Counted from the stretch's first letter, positions 40,052 through 49,346 are shown. The stretch is DNA of 64,000 bases from an uncultured Eubacteriales bacterium (GCA_902492005.1 CABUJV010000003.1:39916-103915); one strand, 5' to 3'. Translations and numbers: made by a program. The notes: a model not told the origin generated them from the letters alone.

Positions 40052-40888
40052 ATGAGCTTTAAAATCATTGTGGACAGTTGCTGCGACCTGACCCCCTCCC
40101 TCTTGCGGGAGCCCTGCTACAGCAGCGTCCCCCTCACCATCCGGGTGGGGGACACGGTCATCGTGGACGACGCCGCCTTTGACCAGGCGGAGCTGCTGTG
40201 GCGGATGAAGGAGAGCGAGAGCGCTCCGCAGACCTCCTGCCCCTCCCCGGCCCAGTATCTGGACGCCTTTGACTGCGGCGCCGATGAGCTCTACGTGGTC
40301 ACCCTCTCCGCCCTGCTGTCCGGCTCCCACAACAGCGCCCAGCAGGCCCGGCAGATCTGGCTGGAGGAGCATCCGGACGCCAAAGTGCACATCTTCAATT
40401 CCTGTTCCGCCTCGGCCGGGGAGGTCCTTCTGGCCATGAAGATTCGGGCGTTTGCCTCACAGGGGCTGAGCTTCCAGCAGGTCATCCGCGAGGTGGACCG
40501 ATTTTCCCGGGACATGCAGACCCTGTTCGTGCTGGAGTCCCTGGACAATCTGCGGAAGAACGGGCGGCTCACCGGCCTACAGTCGGTGGTCACCGGAGCC
40601 CTGCGCATCAAACTGCTGATGGGGGCCACTCCCGAGGGGGAAATCTGCAAAAAGGGGCAGGCCATCAGCATCAAACAGGCCCTGTCCAAGATGGTGGAAC
40701 TGATGGTCAAGGACGCCAAGCATGTGGGCCGGACCCTGGTGCTCTCCCACTGCAACTGCCTGGAGCGGGCCTTCCAGCTCAAAGAGATGGTGCTCAAGGC
40801 CTGCCAGTTCCAGGACGTCGTCGTCGTGGAGACCAAGGGCATCAGCACCGTCTACGCCAACGACGGCGGGATTGTCGCCGCCTATTAA
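40052..40888 (+). CDS. DegV-family fatty-acid-binding protein
   Basis: The 278-residue protein has the DegV signatures IIVDSCCDLTPSL near the N-terminus, VVTLSALLSGSHNSAQQA for the lipid head-group site, and RFSRDMQTLFVLESLDNLRKNGRL. DegV proteins bind fatty acids and in Firmicutes (FakB) present them to the kinase FakA. FakA is not in this window, so the FakB role is inference. It ends at a bidirectional terminator. Confidence 0.92.
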   Translation: MSFKIIVDSCCDLTPSLLREPCYSSVPLTIRVGDTVIVDDAAFDQAELLWRMKESESAPQTSCPSPAQYLDAFDCGADELYVVTLSALLSGSHNSAQQARQIWLEEHPDAKVHIFNSCSASAGEVLLAMKIRAFASQGLSFQQVIREVDRFSRDMQTLFVLESLDNLRKNGRLTGLQSVVTGALRIKLLMGATPEGEICKKGQAISIKQALSKMVELMVKDAKHVGRTLVLSHCNCLERAFQLKEMVLKACQFQDVVVVETKGISTVYANDGGIVAAY

Positions 40889-40891
40889 ATG

Positions 40892-40932
40892 AAAAAAGTG
40901 CCGGAACCCATCCGTTGGTTCCGGCACTTTTT
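40892..40932. terminator. Bidirectional terminator, DegV / GNAT
   Basis: Arms 40892-40908 and 40917-40932 pair (GTGCCGGAACC core) with an A-run before and T-run after, between convergent genes. Confidence 0.88.
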
Positions 40933-40938
40933 CAGTAC

Positions 40939-41448
40939 CTATCTCTCTTTACCCTGGGGACGCAGGCGGGCCATGACGTACTCGTCCACGTAGCGGCCAT
41001 TCCGCACGGTGGTCATACGCTTGAGCCCCTCCTTCTCAAAGCCCAGCTTTTCATAGAGGTGGATGGCCTTAGCGTTGTCGGCGAACACTTCCAGCTCCAC
41101 CCGGACCAGCATGAGCCAGTTGTCGGCCAGATCCAGCACCGTCTGCATCAGCGCGGTACCCACGCCCCTCCCCTGCCAGTCGGTGTGCACAAAAATGCCC
41201 ACGCTGGCCGTGTGGCGCATCCGGGGATTGGGCCGCACCATGAGTCCCACCATACCGACGACCGTGCCGTCCGGTGTCACAGCCACAAAACTGTGGTCGT
41301 CGGGCCCCAGCGACGCGATGCCGTCCTGATTGCGCTTGACCCGCTCCGAGGGCAGTCCCAGCGTGTCCTCGAATACCCCCGGCATCCGGCGCAGGGCATT
41401 GAAGCCCTCCGCGTCCTGCGGTCCAATGGGCCGTATGCTGTATTCCAT
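40939..41448 (-). CDS. GNAT-family N-acetyltransferase
   Basis: The 169-residue protein has the GNAT core: acetyl-CoA binding loop WQGRGVGTALMQTVLDLA, preceded by VGMVGLMV, and followed by LMLVRVELEVFADNAKAIHLYEKLGFEKEG. It is closest in style to RimJ/YhhY-like acetyltransferases; the substrate is unknown. I chose ATG 41448 (MEYSIRP); GTG 41457 is the alternative. It is the last gene after MBOAT and DHHW genes. Confidence 0.85.
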   Translation of the reverse strand: MEYSIRPIGPQDAEGFNALRRMPGVFEDTLGLPSERVKRNQDGIASLGPDDHSFVAVTPDGTVVGMVGLMVRPNPRMRHTASVGIFVHTDWQGRGVGTALMQTVLDLADNWLMLVRVELEVFADNAKAIHLYEKLGFEKEGLKRMTTVRNGRYVDEYVMARLRPQGKER

Positions 41449-41462
41449 CTCTCTCACTCTCT

Positions 41463-42650
41463 TTATACAATGTTTCCGTTGCCCTCTGCAGACAGATAGG
41501 CGGTGTCGTCCCGGATGCAGATCACCACGTCCGGCCGGTATTCCTCCAAATATTCCAAAATACCCTTCTGGTCATAGTAGCGCAGATCCAGACTGCGAGT
41601 CTCATTGAATCCGGTGTAGAACAGGGTCTCCAGCGGATTGGTGAACGAGTCCCCAAAGATCAGCAGATTGGGCAGCTCGGGCCGGTCCGTCCGGAGGATG
41701 GTCTCAGCCTTGTCGCCCCCCATATACACGTCATAGGTCACCTCCGCCGCCGGGTCCTCCGGCAGCTCGTACAGGGTCGCCGGGACCGGGGCTCCGTTGT
41801 CCATCCGGGTAAAGGGGACAGGTGCGGACTGCGCCCCGATACAGAGCTTCTCCTCCCCGGTCCACAGGCCGTAGAGCTTCCGGTTCCGGGACCCCAGGAA
41901 GGGATTGGGCATGGGCACGATGGCCAGCTCCTCCTCCGTCAGCACCGGCAGGCTCCAGCCGGCATCGGCGTTGATGTGCTCCATCATGGCCCGATAGGCG
42001 GCGAAGGCCCCTTGATAGCGGAAGTGGTGGTCCGAAGCGGAATAGTACTCCGCAGGCCGCCCCTGGGCCGCAAAGACCGCCCCCATATCCAGAAAGTCCA
42101 GGTCCTTGTCTTCCATTGCGGCGGAAAAGGCCTCCGTCATGCCGTCCACGTGCCATTTGCGGTTTTCCAAATAGTCCGGGTAGCGGTCGTAAAAATAAGA
42201 GCTCTGAAGGGGGATGCCCAGGTAATAGAACCGGCCGCCCCAGGCGTTCACCGTCTCATCCAGCCGGGCGAGCCCATCGGTGATCTGGTCCGCCAGCCCG
42301 CCCAGATAGTCCAAATTCCAGGCTCCGTAGGTCTGGAAGGGCAGCAGCACGTCGGCAGCGACCACCACGTCGTTGACCACCGGCCTTTGCAGCAAACGGT
42401 AGTCGATTTGGGTGTTGAGGCCCAACAGCCGGTCCCGGACCGGGATGTGGTCGGTCAGCCAGGTATCCCAGGCGCTGAAGTATGCCCCGCTGAGCAAGTC
42501 CGCCGTCTGGTACTCCGGTACGGCGGCCAGAGTGCGGTTTTCATAATAAGAGGTTCGATTGTCCGCCCCCCGCAGGGCAATCAGCAGCGGCACCGCTGCC
42601 AGAACGCCCAGAAAGCACAGCAGGAAAACCGTCTGTGAGGCCCGTTTCAT
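41463..42650 (-). CDS. DHHW/AlgX-like acetylation partner protein
   Basis: The 395-residue protein has one N-terminal membrane helix (VFLLCFLGVLAAVPLLIAL, about 8-26) and an extracytoplasmic part. That part carries SASDHHFRYQGAFAAYRAM near residue 207, where D-H-H is the catalytic-type motif of the SGNH/AlgX-like family. A later segment, LLIFGDSFTNPLETLF, matches the SGNH Ser block. Such proteins complete O-acetylation of polysaccharides with an MBOAT partner. The gene begins 14 nt after the MBOAT stop. Confidence 0.87.
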   Translation of the reverse strand: MKRASQTVFLLCFLGVLAAVPLLIALRGADNRTSYYENRTLAAVPEYQTADLLSGAYFSAWDTWLTDHIPVRDRLLGLNTQIDYRLLQRPVVNDVVVAADVLLPFQTYGAWNLDYLGGLADQITDGLARLDETVNAWGGRFYYLGIPLQSSYFYDRYPDYLENRKWHVDGMTEAFSAAMEDKDLDFLDMGAVFAAQGRPAEYYSASDHHFRYQGAFAAYRAMMEHINADAGWSLPVLTEEELAIVPMPNPFLGSRNRKLYGLWTGEEKLCIGAQSAPVPFTRMDNGAPVPATLYELPEDPAAEVTYDVYMGGDKAETILRTDRPELPNLLIFGDSFTNPLETLFYTGFNETRSLDLRYYDQKGILEYLEEYRPDVVICIRDDTAYLSAEGNGNIV

Positions 42651-42664
42651 GGCTTGTCCCCCTT

Positions 42665-44083
42665 TCAGAAGCGGAAATAGATGAAGGGATTAAAGCTGGA
42701 ACTCACCAGCCGCAGGAAGGACAGGCCGAACAGTCCCAGCGCCAGGAACTTTGGTCCCCCGTGCAAAACCGCCTGAGCCGCCGCACTTCCAGGCCGCCGC
42801 TCCAGCCAGTTCCGGAGGAGGTTTTTGACGGGCAGGGCCGCGGGAACGGCCAGCAGAAGCTCCCAGCGGAACTCCAGCAGATAGTAGACCGTGCGCCCGT
42901 CGGTGAGTCCGCCCTGGGCAAAGCCCGCCATCGCCAGCAGGAACCGTCCGGCATAGCCCAGCGTCTCCGCACGGAAGAGCACCCAGCTCACCATCACCAG
43001 CACCATGGCATAGAGGTGCCGCAGAGCTGCCGGCGCCCGTTCCAGCGCCCCGCCCCAGCCATATTTTTCTCCCAACAGCAGCAGTCCGAAATAGAGGCCC
43101 CAGAACAGGAAATTCCACGCCGCCCCATGCCACAGGCCGGTGAGCGCCCAGACCACCAGGATGTTGCGGATATGCTTCCCGTTGGCGCAGCGGTTGCCCC
43201 CCAGCGGAATATACAGGTAATCCCGGAACCAGGTGGACAGGGAGATGTGCCACCGCCGCCAAAATTCTGTGACGGACTTGGACAGGTAGGGATAGTTGAA
43301 GTTCTCCAGAAAATGAAATCCAAACATCCGGCCCAGACCGATGGCCATGTCCGAATAGCCGGAGAAGTCGAAGTAGATCTGCCCCGTATAGGCCGCCGCC
43401 CCCAGCCAGGCCAGCGCGGTGGTCAGAAACTCCGGCCGGGTGGCATAGATCTGGTCGGCCAGCAGGCCAAGCTGGTTGGCCAAGAGCATCTTCTTCCCCA
43501 GCCCGAAGAGAAAGCGGACCGCGCCGCCGGTAAACTCGTCCAGCGTCTCCCGGCGGGTCTGGAGCTCGTCCGCTACGGTGGTGTAGCGGACGATAGGCCC
43601 GGCCACAAGCTGGGGGAACAATGCGATATAAAGGGCCACCCGGAGCGGATTCCGCTCCACCTCCGCGTCCCCGCGGCAGACATCCAGCACATAGCTCAGA
43701 CCCTGAAAGGTGAAAAAAGAGATCCCGATGGGCAGCGTCACCTCCGGCACCGGCAGCCCGGTCCAGAAGCGGCTCAGGTTTGTCCCCAGGAAGCCAGCAT
43801 ACTTGAACCAGCCCAGCAGTCCCAGGTTGACCGCCGTCGCCAGGCCCGTCCACAGCTTCCGCCTTCGCCTGTCCGGAGCGGCCAGCAGGCCTCCCGCGTA
43901 ATTGACCGCAATGGAGAGCAGCATCAGCAGCAAAAATCGAGGTCCGCCATAGCCGTAAAAAAACAGGCTGAACAGCAGCAGGACCAAATTCCGCCCTTCC
44001 CGCAGACGGGCCGGCAGCAGAAAATAGACCGCCAGCAGCAGCGGTAAGAACACAAACAGAAAGCTGATGCTGCTAAAGACCAT
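42665..44083 (-). CDS. MBOAT-family O-acyltransferase (AlgI-like)
   Basis: The 472-residue protein has about ten hydrophobic segments and MBOAT features: GISFFTFQGLSYVLDVCRG, FWRRWHISLSTWFRDYLYIPLGGNR and the catalytic histidine in GLWHGAAWNFLFWG (about residue 317). It is similar to AlgI/DltB/PatA proteins that move acyl groups across the membrane to surface polysaccharides. With the DHHW gene it forms a standard O-acetylation pair. The glycan acceptor is not identified here. Confidence 0.93.
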   Translation of the reverse strand: MVFSSISFLFVFLPLLLAVYFLLPARLREGRNLVLLLFSLFFYGYGGPRFLLLMLLSIAVNYAGGLLAAPDRRRRKLWTGLATAVNLGLLGWFKYAGFLGTNLSRFWTGLPVPEVTLPIGISFFTFQGLSYVLDVCRGDAEVERNPLRVALYIALFPQLVAGPIVRYTTVADELQTRRETLDEFTGGAVRFLFGLGKKMLLANQLGLLADQIYATRPEFLTTALAWLGAAAYTGQIYFDFSGYSDMAIGLGRMFGFHFLENFNYPYLSKSVTEFWRRWHISLSTWFRDYLYIPLGGNRCANGKHIRNILVVWALTGLWHGAAWNFLFWGLYFGLLLLGEKYGWGGALERAPAALRHLYAMVLVMVSWVLFRAETLGYAGRFLLAMAGFAQGGLTDGRTVYYLLEFRWELLLAVPAALPVKNLLRNWLERRPGSAAAQAVLHGGPKFLALGLFGLSFLRLVSSSFNPFIYFRF

Positions 44084-44184
44084 GAAGCGCCTCCCAATGC
44101 CGTATCAAAGTGTGTTGTATAGGATACCACAAATCAACCTATTTGCCAACTCCCTTTCCTGCGATGCGCCCGCAGCACCAGTGA

Positions 44185-44213
44185 GTGACAAACGCCCGGA
44201 AAGCTGGTATAAT
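44185..44213 (+). promoter_or_regulatory. Sigma-A-like promoter of rsmA
   Basis: GTGACA (44185-44190) and TATAAT (44208-44213) with a 17-nt spacer, 35 nt before the rsmA ATG. Confidence 0.8.
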
Positions 44214-44247
44214 GCCTTTACTTGACCGCAAAGGTGGAACAAACGAT

Positions 44248-45099
44248 ATGGACCTGTGCAACATCAGCGACATCAAGGCCCTGCTGGGCCGCCATGGCTT
44301 TCATTTTTCCAAGTCCATGGGGCAGAACTTTCTCACCGCCTCCTGGGTACCCGAGGACATGGTGACCGGGGCCGGAGTGACCAAAGAGAACGGTGTGCTG
44401 GAGATCGGCCCCGGCATCGGCCCGCTCACCGTCCGGCTGTCCGGCGCGGCGGCCAAAGTCGTTGCCGTGGAGCTGGACCGCGCCCTCCTCCCCGTACTGG
44501 CAGAAACTCTGGCTGGGCGGGACAATGTGGAGATCGTCCCCGGGGATATTCTCAAGCTGGACCTGGCCGCCCTGGTAGAGCGGGAGTTTTCCGGCCTGGT
44601 CCCCATGGCCTGCGCCAATCTGCCCTACAACATCACTACGCCGGTGCTCACCGCCCTCATCGACTCCGGTCTCTTCTCCGCCATCACCGTGATGATCCAG
44701 CGGGAGGTGGCCGCGCGGATCTGCGCCGCACCGGGCGCCTCGGATTACGGTGCCTTTTCTGTCTACTGCCAGTACCACACCCTTCCCGAGCTCCTCTTCG
44801 ACGTGCCCCCGGAGTGCTTCGTCCCCGCCCCCAAGGTGACGTCCTCGGTCATCTGTCTCACGCCCAGGCCCGCTCCACCGGTGGAGGCGGACCAAACGCG
44901 CTTTTTCCAGGTGGTAAAGGCCGCCTTCGGCCAGCGCCGCAAGACCCTGCTCAACGCCCTGTCCGCCGGGCTGGGAGATTGCGGCGGCAAGGAGCGGCTC
45001 CGGGCCGCCATCGCGGCCTGCGGCCTCCCCCCCGACGTCCGCGGCGAGCGGCTTGGCATCCCGGAATTTGACGCCCTGACCCGCGCGCTCTACTCCTGA
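44248..45099 (+). CDS. rsmA: 16S rRNA dimethyladenosine transferase RsmA/KsgA
   Basis: This 283-residue enzyme dimethylates two adjacent adenines near the 3' end of 16S rRNA. Signatures are KSMGQNFL, the SAM motif LEIGPGIGPLT (51-61) and the catalytic NLPYNI (124-129). The C-terminal segment FFQVVKAAFGQRRKTLLNAL is also present. ATG 44248 is used; the frame starting at 44185 overlaps the promoter and is rejected. It is single-gene. Confidence 0.96.
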   Translation: MDLCNISDIKALLGRHGFHFSKSMGQNFLTASWVPEDMVTGAGVTKENGVLEIGPGIGPLTVRLSGAAAKVVAVELDRALLPVLAETLAGRDNVEIVPGDILKLDLAALVEREFSGLVPMACANLPYNITTPVLTALIDSGLFSAITVMIQREVAARICAAPGASDYGAFSVYCQYHTLPELLFDVPPECFVPAPKVTSSVICLTPRPAPPVEADQTRFFQVVKAAFGQRRKTLLNALSAGLGDCGGKERLRAAIAACGLPPDVRGERLGIPEFDALTRALYS

Positions 45100-45183
45100 A
45101 CGCGCTCTTTTTGCACAAAACCCTGCAAATTCAAGCGGTGATCTGTTCAAATTGCCACTTCTCCGCCAATTCCTGGGTTTCCC

Positions 45184-45212
45184 TTGCAATTTGTGTGGTT
45201 CTATCTTACAAT
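45184..45212 (+). promoter_or_regulatory. Sigma-A promoter of the PEP carboxykinase gene
   Basis: TTGCAA (45184-45189) and TACAAT (45207-45212) with a 17-nt spacer, 38 nt before the ATG; AAAGGAGG lies just before the start. Confidence 0.82.
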
Positions 45213-45250
45213 AATGACAACTCTCACAGACACCAAAGGAGGCGTTTTCT

Positions 45251-47023
45251 ATGGAACTCACCCAAAATCGCGCAGTCCTGGACTGGATCGGCCAGATGGT
45301 CAAAATGTGTCAGCCCGATTCCATCGTCTGGATCGACGGCTCTGAGGCGCAGTTGGAGGACCTGAGGGCCCAAGCGGTGGCCACCGGCGAGCTGACCAAG
45401 CTGAACGAGGAAAAGCTGCCCGGCTGCTACCTCCACCGCACCGCCCCCAACGACGTGGCCCGGGTGGAGGACCGCACCTTCATCTGCTGCCGGAAGCAGG
45501 AGGACGCCGGCCCTACCAACAACTGGATGGACCCCCAGGAGATGTACGCCAAGCTCTTCAAGCTGTATACCGAGGCCATGAGGGGCCGCACCATGTACGT
45601 CATCCCCTACTCCATGGGCGTGGTGGGCTCCCCCTTTGCCAAGTACGGCATTGAGCTCACCGACTCCATCTATGTCGTCCTCAACATGGCCATCATGACC
45701 CGGGTGGGGCGGCAGGTACTGGACGCCCTCGGCGATTCCCCCGACTATGTCAAGGGACTCCACGCCAAAGCGGACCTTGACCCGGAGAACCGTTATATCG
45801 TCCACTTCCCCGAGGACAACACCATCATGAGCGTCAACTCCGGCTACGGCGGCAACGTACTGCTGGGCAAGAAGTGCTTCGCCCTGCGCATCGCCTCTGT
45901 CCTGGGCCGGGATGAGGGCTGGATGGCCGAACACATGCTCATCCTGGGCATTCAGAATCCCCGGGGCGAGGTCCGCTATCTGGCCGCCGCCTTCCCCTCC
46001 GCCTGCGGCAAAACCAATCTGGCCATGCTCATCCCTCCGGAACACTACCGCAAGGCCGGCTGGAAGGTCTGGTGCGTGGGCGACGACATTGCCTGGCTCC
46101 GTGTGGGCGAGGACGGCCGCCTGTGGGCCATGAACCCCGAATACGGCTTCTTCGGCGTGGCGCCGGGAACCAACGAGAAGTCCAACCCCAACGCCCTGGC
46201 CTCCACCCGCAAAGGCACCATTTTCACCAATGTCGCCCTCAATCTGGACGACAACACCGTGTGGTGGGAGAGCCTGGACAAAAATCCGCCCCAGCATGCG
46301 CTGGACTGGCTGGGCAATCCCTGGGACGGCACCGCTTCCGCCGAAAAGGGCGCCCACCCCAACTCCCGCTTCACCGCTCCCGCCAAAAACTGCCCCTGCA
46401 TTTCCCCGGAATTTGAAAGCCCCACCGGCGTACCCATCTCCGCCATCGTCTTCGGCGGCCGCCGGGCCAAGACCGCTCCCCTGGTCTACCAGTCCCGCGA
46501 TTGGGACCACGGGGTCTTCGTAGGCTCCATCATGGCCTCCGAGACTACTGCAGCCGCCGCCGGCGCCGTGGGTGTGGTCCGCCGGGACCCCATGGCCATG
46601 CTCCCCTTCTGCGGGTATCATATGGCCGACTACTGGCAGCACTGGTTGGACATGGGCAAGGTACTGGGCGGCAAAGCCCCCAAGATCTTCAACGTAAACT
46701 GGTTCCGCACCGACGACGAGGGCCGCTTTATCTGGCCCGGTTTCGGTGATAACCTGCGGGTGCTGGAGTGGATCATGAAGCGCTGCTTTGATGAGGCAGA
46801 CGCTGTGGACTCCCCCATCGGCTATCTGCCCAAAGCCGAGGACATCGATCTGGAGGATGCCGGCGTGGATCTGGACACGCTCAAGGGCCTGCTGGACGTG
46901 GACCGTGCCCTTTGGCAGGAGGAGGCCGCCGGTATCCATACCTTCTATCAGAAGTTCGGCGGCAAGCTGCCTCACGAACTGTCCGATTCGCTGGAGAAGC
47001 TGGAGGCCCGTCTGGCCGAATAG
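45251..47023 (+). CDS. pckG: Phosphoenolpyruvate carboxykinase (GTP)
   Basis: The 590-residue enzyme interconverts oxaloacetate plus GTP with PEP, CO2 and GDP. Its length and motifs fit the GTP-dependent class rather than the ATP class. The kinase loop is FPSACGKTNLA (248-258), with the reactive Cys252, and it is followed by CVGDDIAW for metal binding. In anaerobes it often runs toward oxaloacetate (CO2 fixation) or serves gluconeogenesis. Transcription ends at a strong terminator. Confidence 0.95.
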   Translation: MELTQNRAVLDWIGQMVKMCQPDSIVWIDGSEAQLEDLRAQAVATGELTKLNEEKLPGCYLHRTAPNDVARVEDRTFICCRKQEDAGPTNNWMDPQEMYAKLFKLYTEAMRGRTMYVIPYSMGVVGSPFAKYGIELTDSIYVVLNMAIMTRVGRQVLDALGDSPDYVKGLHAKADLDPENRYIVHFPEDNTIMSVNSGYGGNVLLGKKCFALRIASVLGRDEGWMAEHMLILGIQNPRGEVRYLAAAFPSACGKTNLAMLIPPEHYRKAGWKVWCVGDDIAWLRVGEDGRLWAMNPEYGFFGVAPGTNEKSNPNALASTRKGTIFTNVALNLDDNTVWWESLDKNPPQHALDWLGNPWDGTASAEKGAHPNSRFTAPAKNCPCISPEFESPTGVPISAIVFGGRRAKTAPLVYQSRDWDHGVFVGSIMASETTAAAAGAVGVVRRDPMAMLPFCGYHMADYWQHWLDMGKVLGGKAPKIFNVNWFRTDDEGRFIWPGFGDNLRVLEWIMKRCFDEADAVDSPIGYLPKAEDIDLEDAGVDLDTLKGLLDVDRALWQEEAAGIHTFYQKFGGKLPHELSDSLEKLEARLAE

Positions 47024-47036
47024 CAGGCCGTTCTAG

Positions 47037-47074
47037 GAGAGGAGCCGGGATTTTCCCGCTCCTCTCTTTTTTCT
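47037..47074 (+). terminator. Terminator after pckG
   Basis: Arms 47037-47045 and 47058-47066 pair perfectly, with an inner GGG/CCC and a bulged C, followed by a run of six or more T. Confidence 0.87.
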
Positions 47075-47128
47075 TTGCATCGGTGGAATAAGGTAAACTG
47101 GGGGCAGACCCTATTGCGGAGGATCACC

Positions 47129-48160
47129 ATGGAAGCCTATTATTATCAGCAGATGGACCGGATCGGACAGAGCGTCTATCATGCGATGAGAACCGGATTT
47201 GCCGAACTGCGCCCCTCCTTTCCGGTCCCGTGCCTGGATGGTCGCCGATTGAGCGACGTCTTTTTCAAGCTGCGTCTGGACTGCCCCGGCATCTTCTACG
47301 TCACCGGGTTCTCCTACCGCCTCGTCCCGGGGGCCTCCAACGTGGAACTTCTGCCGGACTATCGGTTCGACAAGGGTAAGGTCCGTGAGCATCAAAAGGC
47401 CCTCTCCGCCCGGATTGACAGGCTGGTCCGGCCGGCTATGGCCCTGACCGCGGCAGAGAAAGAACTGTATGTCCACGACTTCATCTGCCGGAACGTGCGC
47501 TATGACAAGCTGAAGAAGCCCTATTCCCATGAGATCATCGGGCCGCTGGGCCAGGGCGTGGGAGTCTGTGAGGGAATCGCCAAGTCGGTCAAGGTCCTGT
47601 GCGACGCGCTGGACGTGTGGTGTATCATCGCGGTCTCGGAGGCGGCGCCAGACCGAGGTATCCAGTACCGCCACGCCTGGAACGTCCTCCGGCTGGATGG
47701 GCAGTATTTTCATCTGGACGCCACCTTCGACGCCTCCCTGAGCCGGGACGGCCTGCTTCGGCACGACTACTTCAATCTGAATGACAAACGCCTGCTCCGC
47801 GACCATGAGCCGCCCATGTACCCCATTCCCGCCTGTACGGACGCAGAGCGGTTCTACTACCGGGAGAAAAAGCTCTCCTTCACCAAGACGGAGGAGGTAT
47901 GCAGGCGGGCCCAGCAGGCCATTCGAAAAGGCCTCCCCTTCCTCTTCCACTGGAGAGGCGGCCCTCTGACCCGGGATGTGCTGCAGGAGCTTGTGCGGGG
48001 ACTGGAACAGACGGCACAGCGGAAGGGCCGGCATGCGGCGGTGTCCCTCAACTGGCCCCAGGCGGTGCTGCTGGTCCGCTTTCCGAAGCAGACGCCCGAG
48101 CAGGAGGTCATCTCGGAGCAGGCCAACGAGGGAGAGCGGTATCAGGCGCCGGACCCATAA
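47129..48160 (+). CDS. Transglutaminase-like domain protein
   Basis: The 343-residue protein contains a complete transglutaminase/papain-fold triad: Cys147 in GVGVCEGIAKS, His182 in YRHAWNVL and Asp197 in FHLDATFD. No signal peptide or transmembrane helix is present, so a cytoplasmic location is likely. The C-terminal part (about 225-343) is basic and unrecognised. Such proteins may be peptidases, amidases or cyclases; the substrate is unknown. Start ATG 47129 follows GCGGAGG; it is single-gene, between pckG and a terminator. Confidence 0.8.
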   Translation: MEAYYYQQMDRIGQSVYHAMRTGFAELRPSFPVPCLDGRRLSDVFFKLRLDCPGIFYVTGFSYRLVPGASNVELLPDYRFDKGKVREHQKALSARIDRLVRPAMALTAAEKELYVHDFICRNVRYDKLKKPYSHEIIGPLGQGVGVCEGIAKSVKVLCDALDVWCIIAVSEAAPDRGIQYRHAWNVLRLDGQYFHLDATFDASLSRDGLLRHDYFNLNDKRLLRDHEPPMYPIPACTDAERFYYREKKLSFTKTEEVCRRAQQAIRKGLPFLFHWRGGPLTRDVLQELVRGLEQTAQRKGRHAAVSLNWPQAVLLVRFPKQTPEQEVISEQANEGERYQAPDP

Positions 48161-48170
48161 GTCCGTCCCC

Positions 48171-48215
48171 AAAAATCACCGCGGGGTCTCTTTCAGAGAC
48201 CCCGCGGTGATTTTT
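48171..48215. terminator. Bidirectional terminator, transglutaminase / nahK
   Basis: Arms 48171-48191 and 48195-48215 pair perfectly around TTC, with flanking A- and T-runs, between convergent transcripts. Confidence 0.9.
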
Positions 48216-48230
48216 TATGATACGGTGCTG

Positions 48231-49346
48231 CTACCGCCCGGCTGATCGCTCGACAACGTCCGCCATCTCGTCCCACCGGCGCTCCATATCGGAGACCAGT
48301 TTGAACTGTGTCCGGCAGCGGTCCAGATTCTGACCCTCCCGGTGGACCGCGAAATAGTGGTCTCCCTCCAGATAGTCGGTCAAAAAACGCATCCCGCACT
48401 CAAGCGTCATCAATTTTGCCCCCCAGGGCAGGTACTCCAGCTCAGCGGGGGTCAGGAAGCCGGCACAGCCGTCCAAAAATCCCCGGGTATAGACGGCGAA
48501 TAAATCCAGATCAAAGCCAACCTTGGACAAGTCCTTCTCATCCTCCGGCGCATGATTGGCTCCAAACCGGATGGAATCGCCAAAATCGTTGATGGCCAGG
48601 CCCGGCATCACGGTATCCAGGTCGATCACGCATACGGCCGCCCCCGTCCTGCGGTCCAGAAGTACGTTGTTGAGCTTTGTATCGTTGTGTGTGACACGCA
48701 AGGGGAGCTTCCCGGCCCGCTGTGCCTCCAGTGCCACAGAGCAGTCGGGCTCCCGGGCCAGAACGAAGTCAATCTCCGGGCGGACAGTTCCGGCCCGGCC
48801 CATCACGTCGGCCTGTACGGCCGCCTTGAACCTGCGCAGGCGGTCTTCTGTGTCATGGAATTTTTCGATGGTCTCAAACAGCGTGTGCGCCGGATAATCC
48901 CGCAGACGCCTCTGAAACTGGCCGAAGGCCCGGGCTGAGGCGGCAAAGAGCTCCGGCGTTTCGGCGGATTGGAGACAGACGGTATCCTCGATGAAGGGCA
49001 TGCATCTCCAAGCGTGCCCCTCCCGGTCGGTATAATAGGTCTCCCCGGCCCGGGTATGCAGAATGGTGAGGGTCTCCCGCTCCGGGTCGCCGCCCTCCTC
49101 CGCTATGATCTTTTTCAAATAGTCGGTAACCCCGACGATGTTCTGCATGAGCTGGGCCGGGCTGCCGAAAGCGGCGTCACTGATCCGCTGCAGAATGAAT
49201 CGGACGCAGCCGCCCTCCGGCGGCTGCGTATGCACGCAGAACGTATCGTTGATATGGCCCTGCCCAAAGCGGACGGCTCCCACCACAGGCGCATGGAAGT
49301 CGTACGCCTCCAGGACCTCGCCAAGGTTCTTCTCTGCCGGCCGCAT
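48231..49346 (-). CDS. nahK: N-acetylhexosamine 1-kinase-like phosphotransferase
   Basis: The 371-residue aminoglycoside-phosphotransferase-fold kinase matches the length and style of bifidobacterial NahK/LnpB, which phosphorylates GlcNAc and GalNAc at C1. The catalytic loop is HNDTKLNN (220-227, catalytic Asp222) and the metal-binding DLD follows (VIDLDTVMPG). A nucleotide-binding GQGHINDTF lies near the N-terminus. ATG 49346 overlaps the galE stop by one base (TGATG) with GGAGG 7 nt upstream. Within this locus it should convert HexNAc released by GH112. Substrate is inferred from context. Confidence 0.85.
   Translation of the reverse strand: MRPAEKNLGEVLEAYDFHAPVVGAVRFGQGHINDTFCVHTQPPEGGCVRFILQRISDAAFGSPAQLMQNIVGVTDYLKKIIAEEGGDPERETLTILHTRAGETYYTDREGHAWRCMPFIEDTVCLQSAETPELFAASARAFGQFQRRLRDYPAHTLFETIEKFHDTEDRLRRFKAAVQADVMGRAGTVRPEIDFVLAREPDCSVALEAQRAGKLPLRVTHNDTKLNNVLLDRRTGAAVCVIDLDTVMPGLAINDFGDSIRFGANHAPEDEKDLSKVGFDLDLFAVYTRGFLDGCAGFLTPAELEYLPWGAKLMTLECGMRFLTDYLEGDHYFAVHREGQNLDRCRTQFKLVSDMERRWDEMADVVERSAGR

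Noticed and set aside
45224..46975. 583-residue minus-strand frame opposite pckG
   Set aside because: Antisense shadow of a fully recognised PEP carboxykinase; no SD and no recognisable domain.
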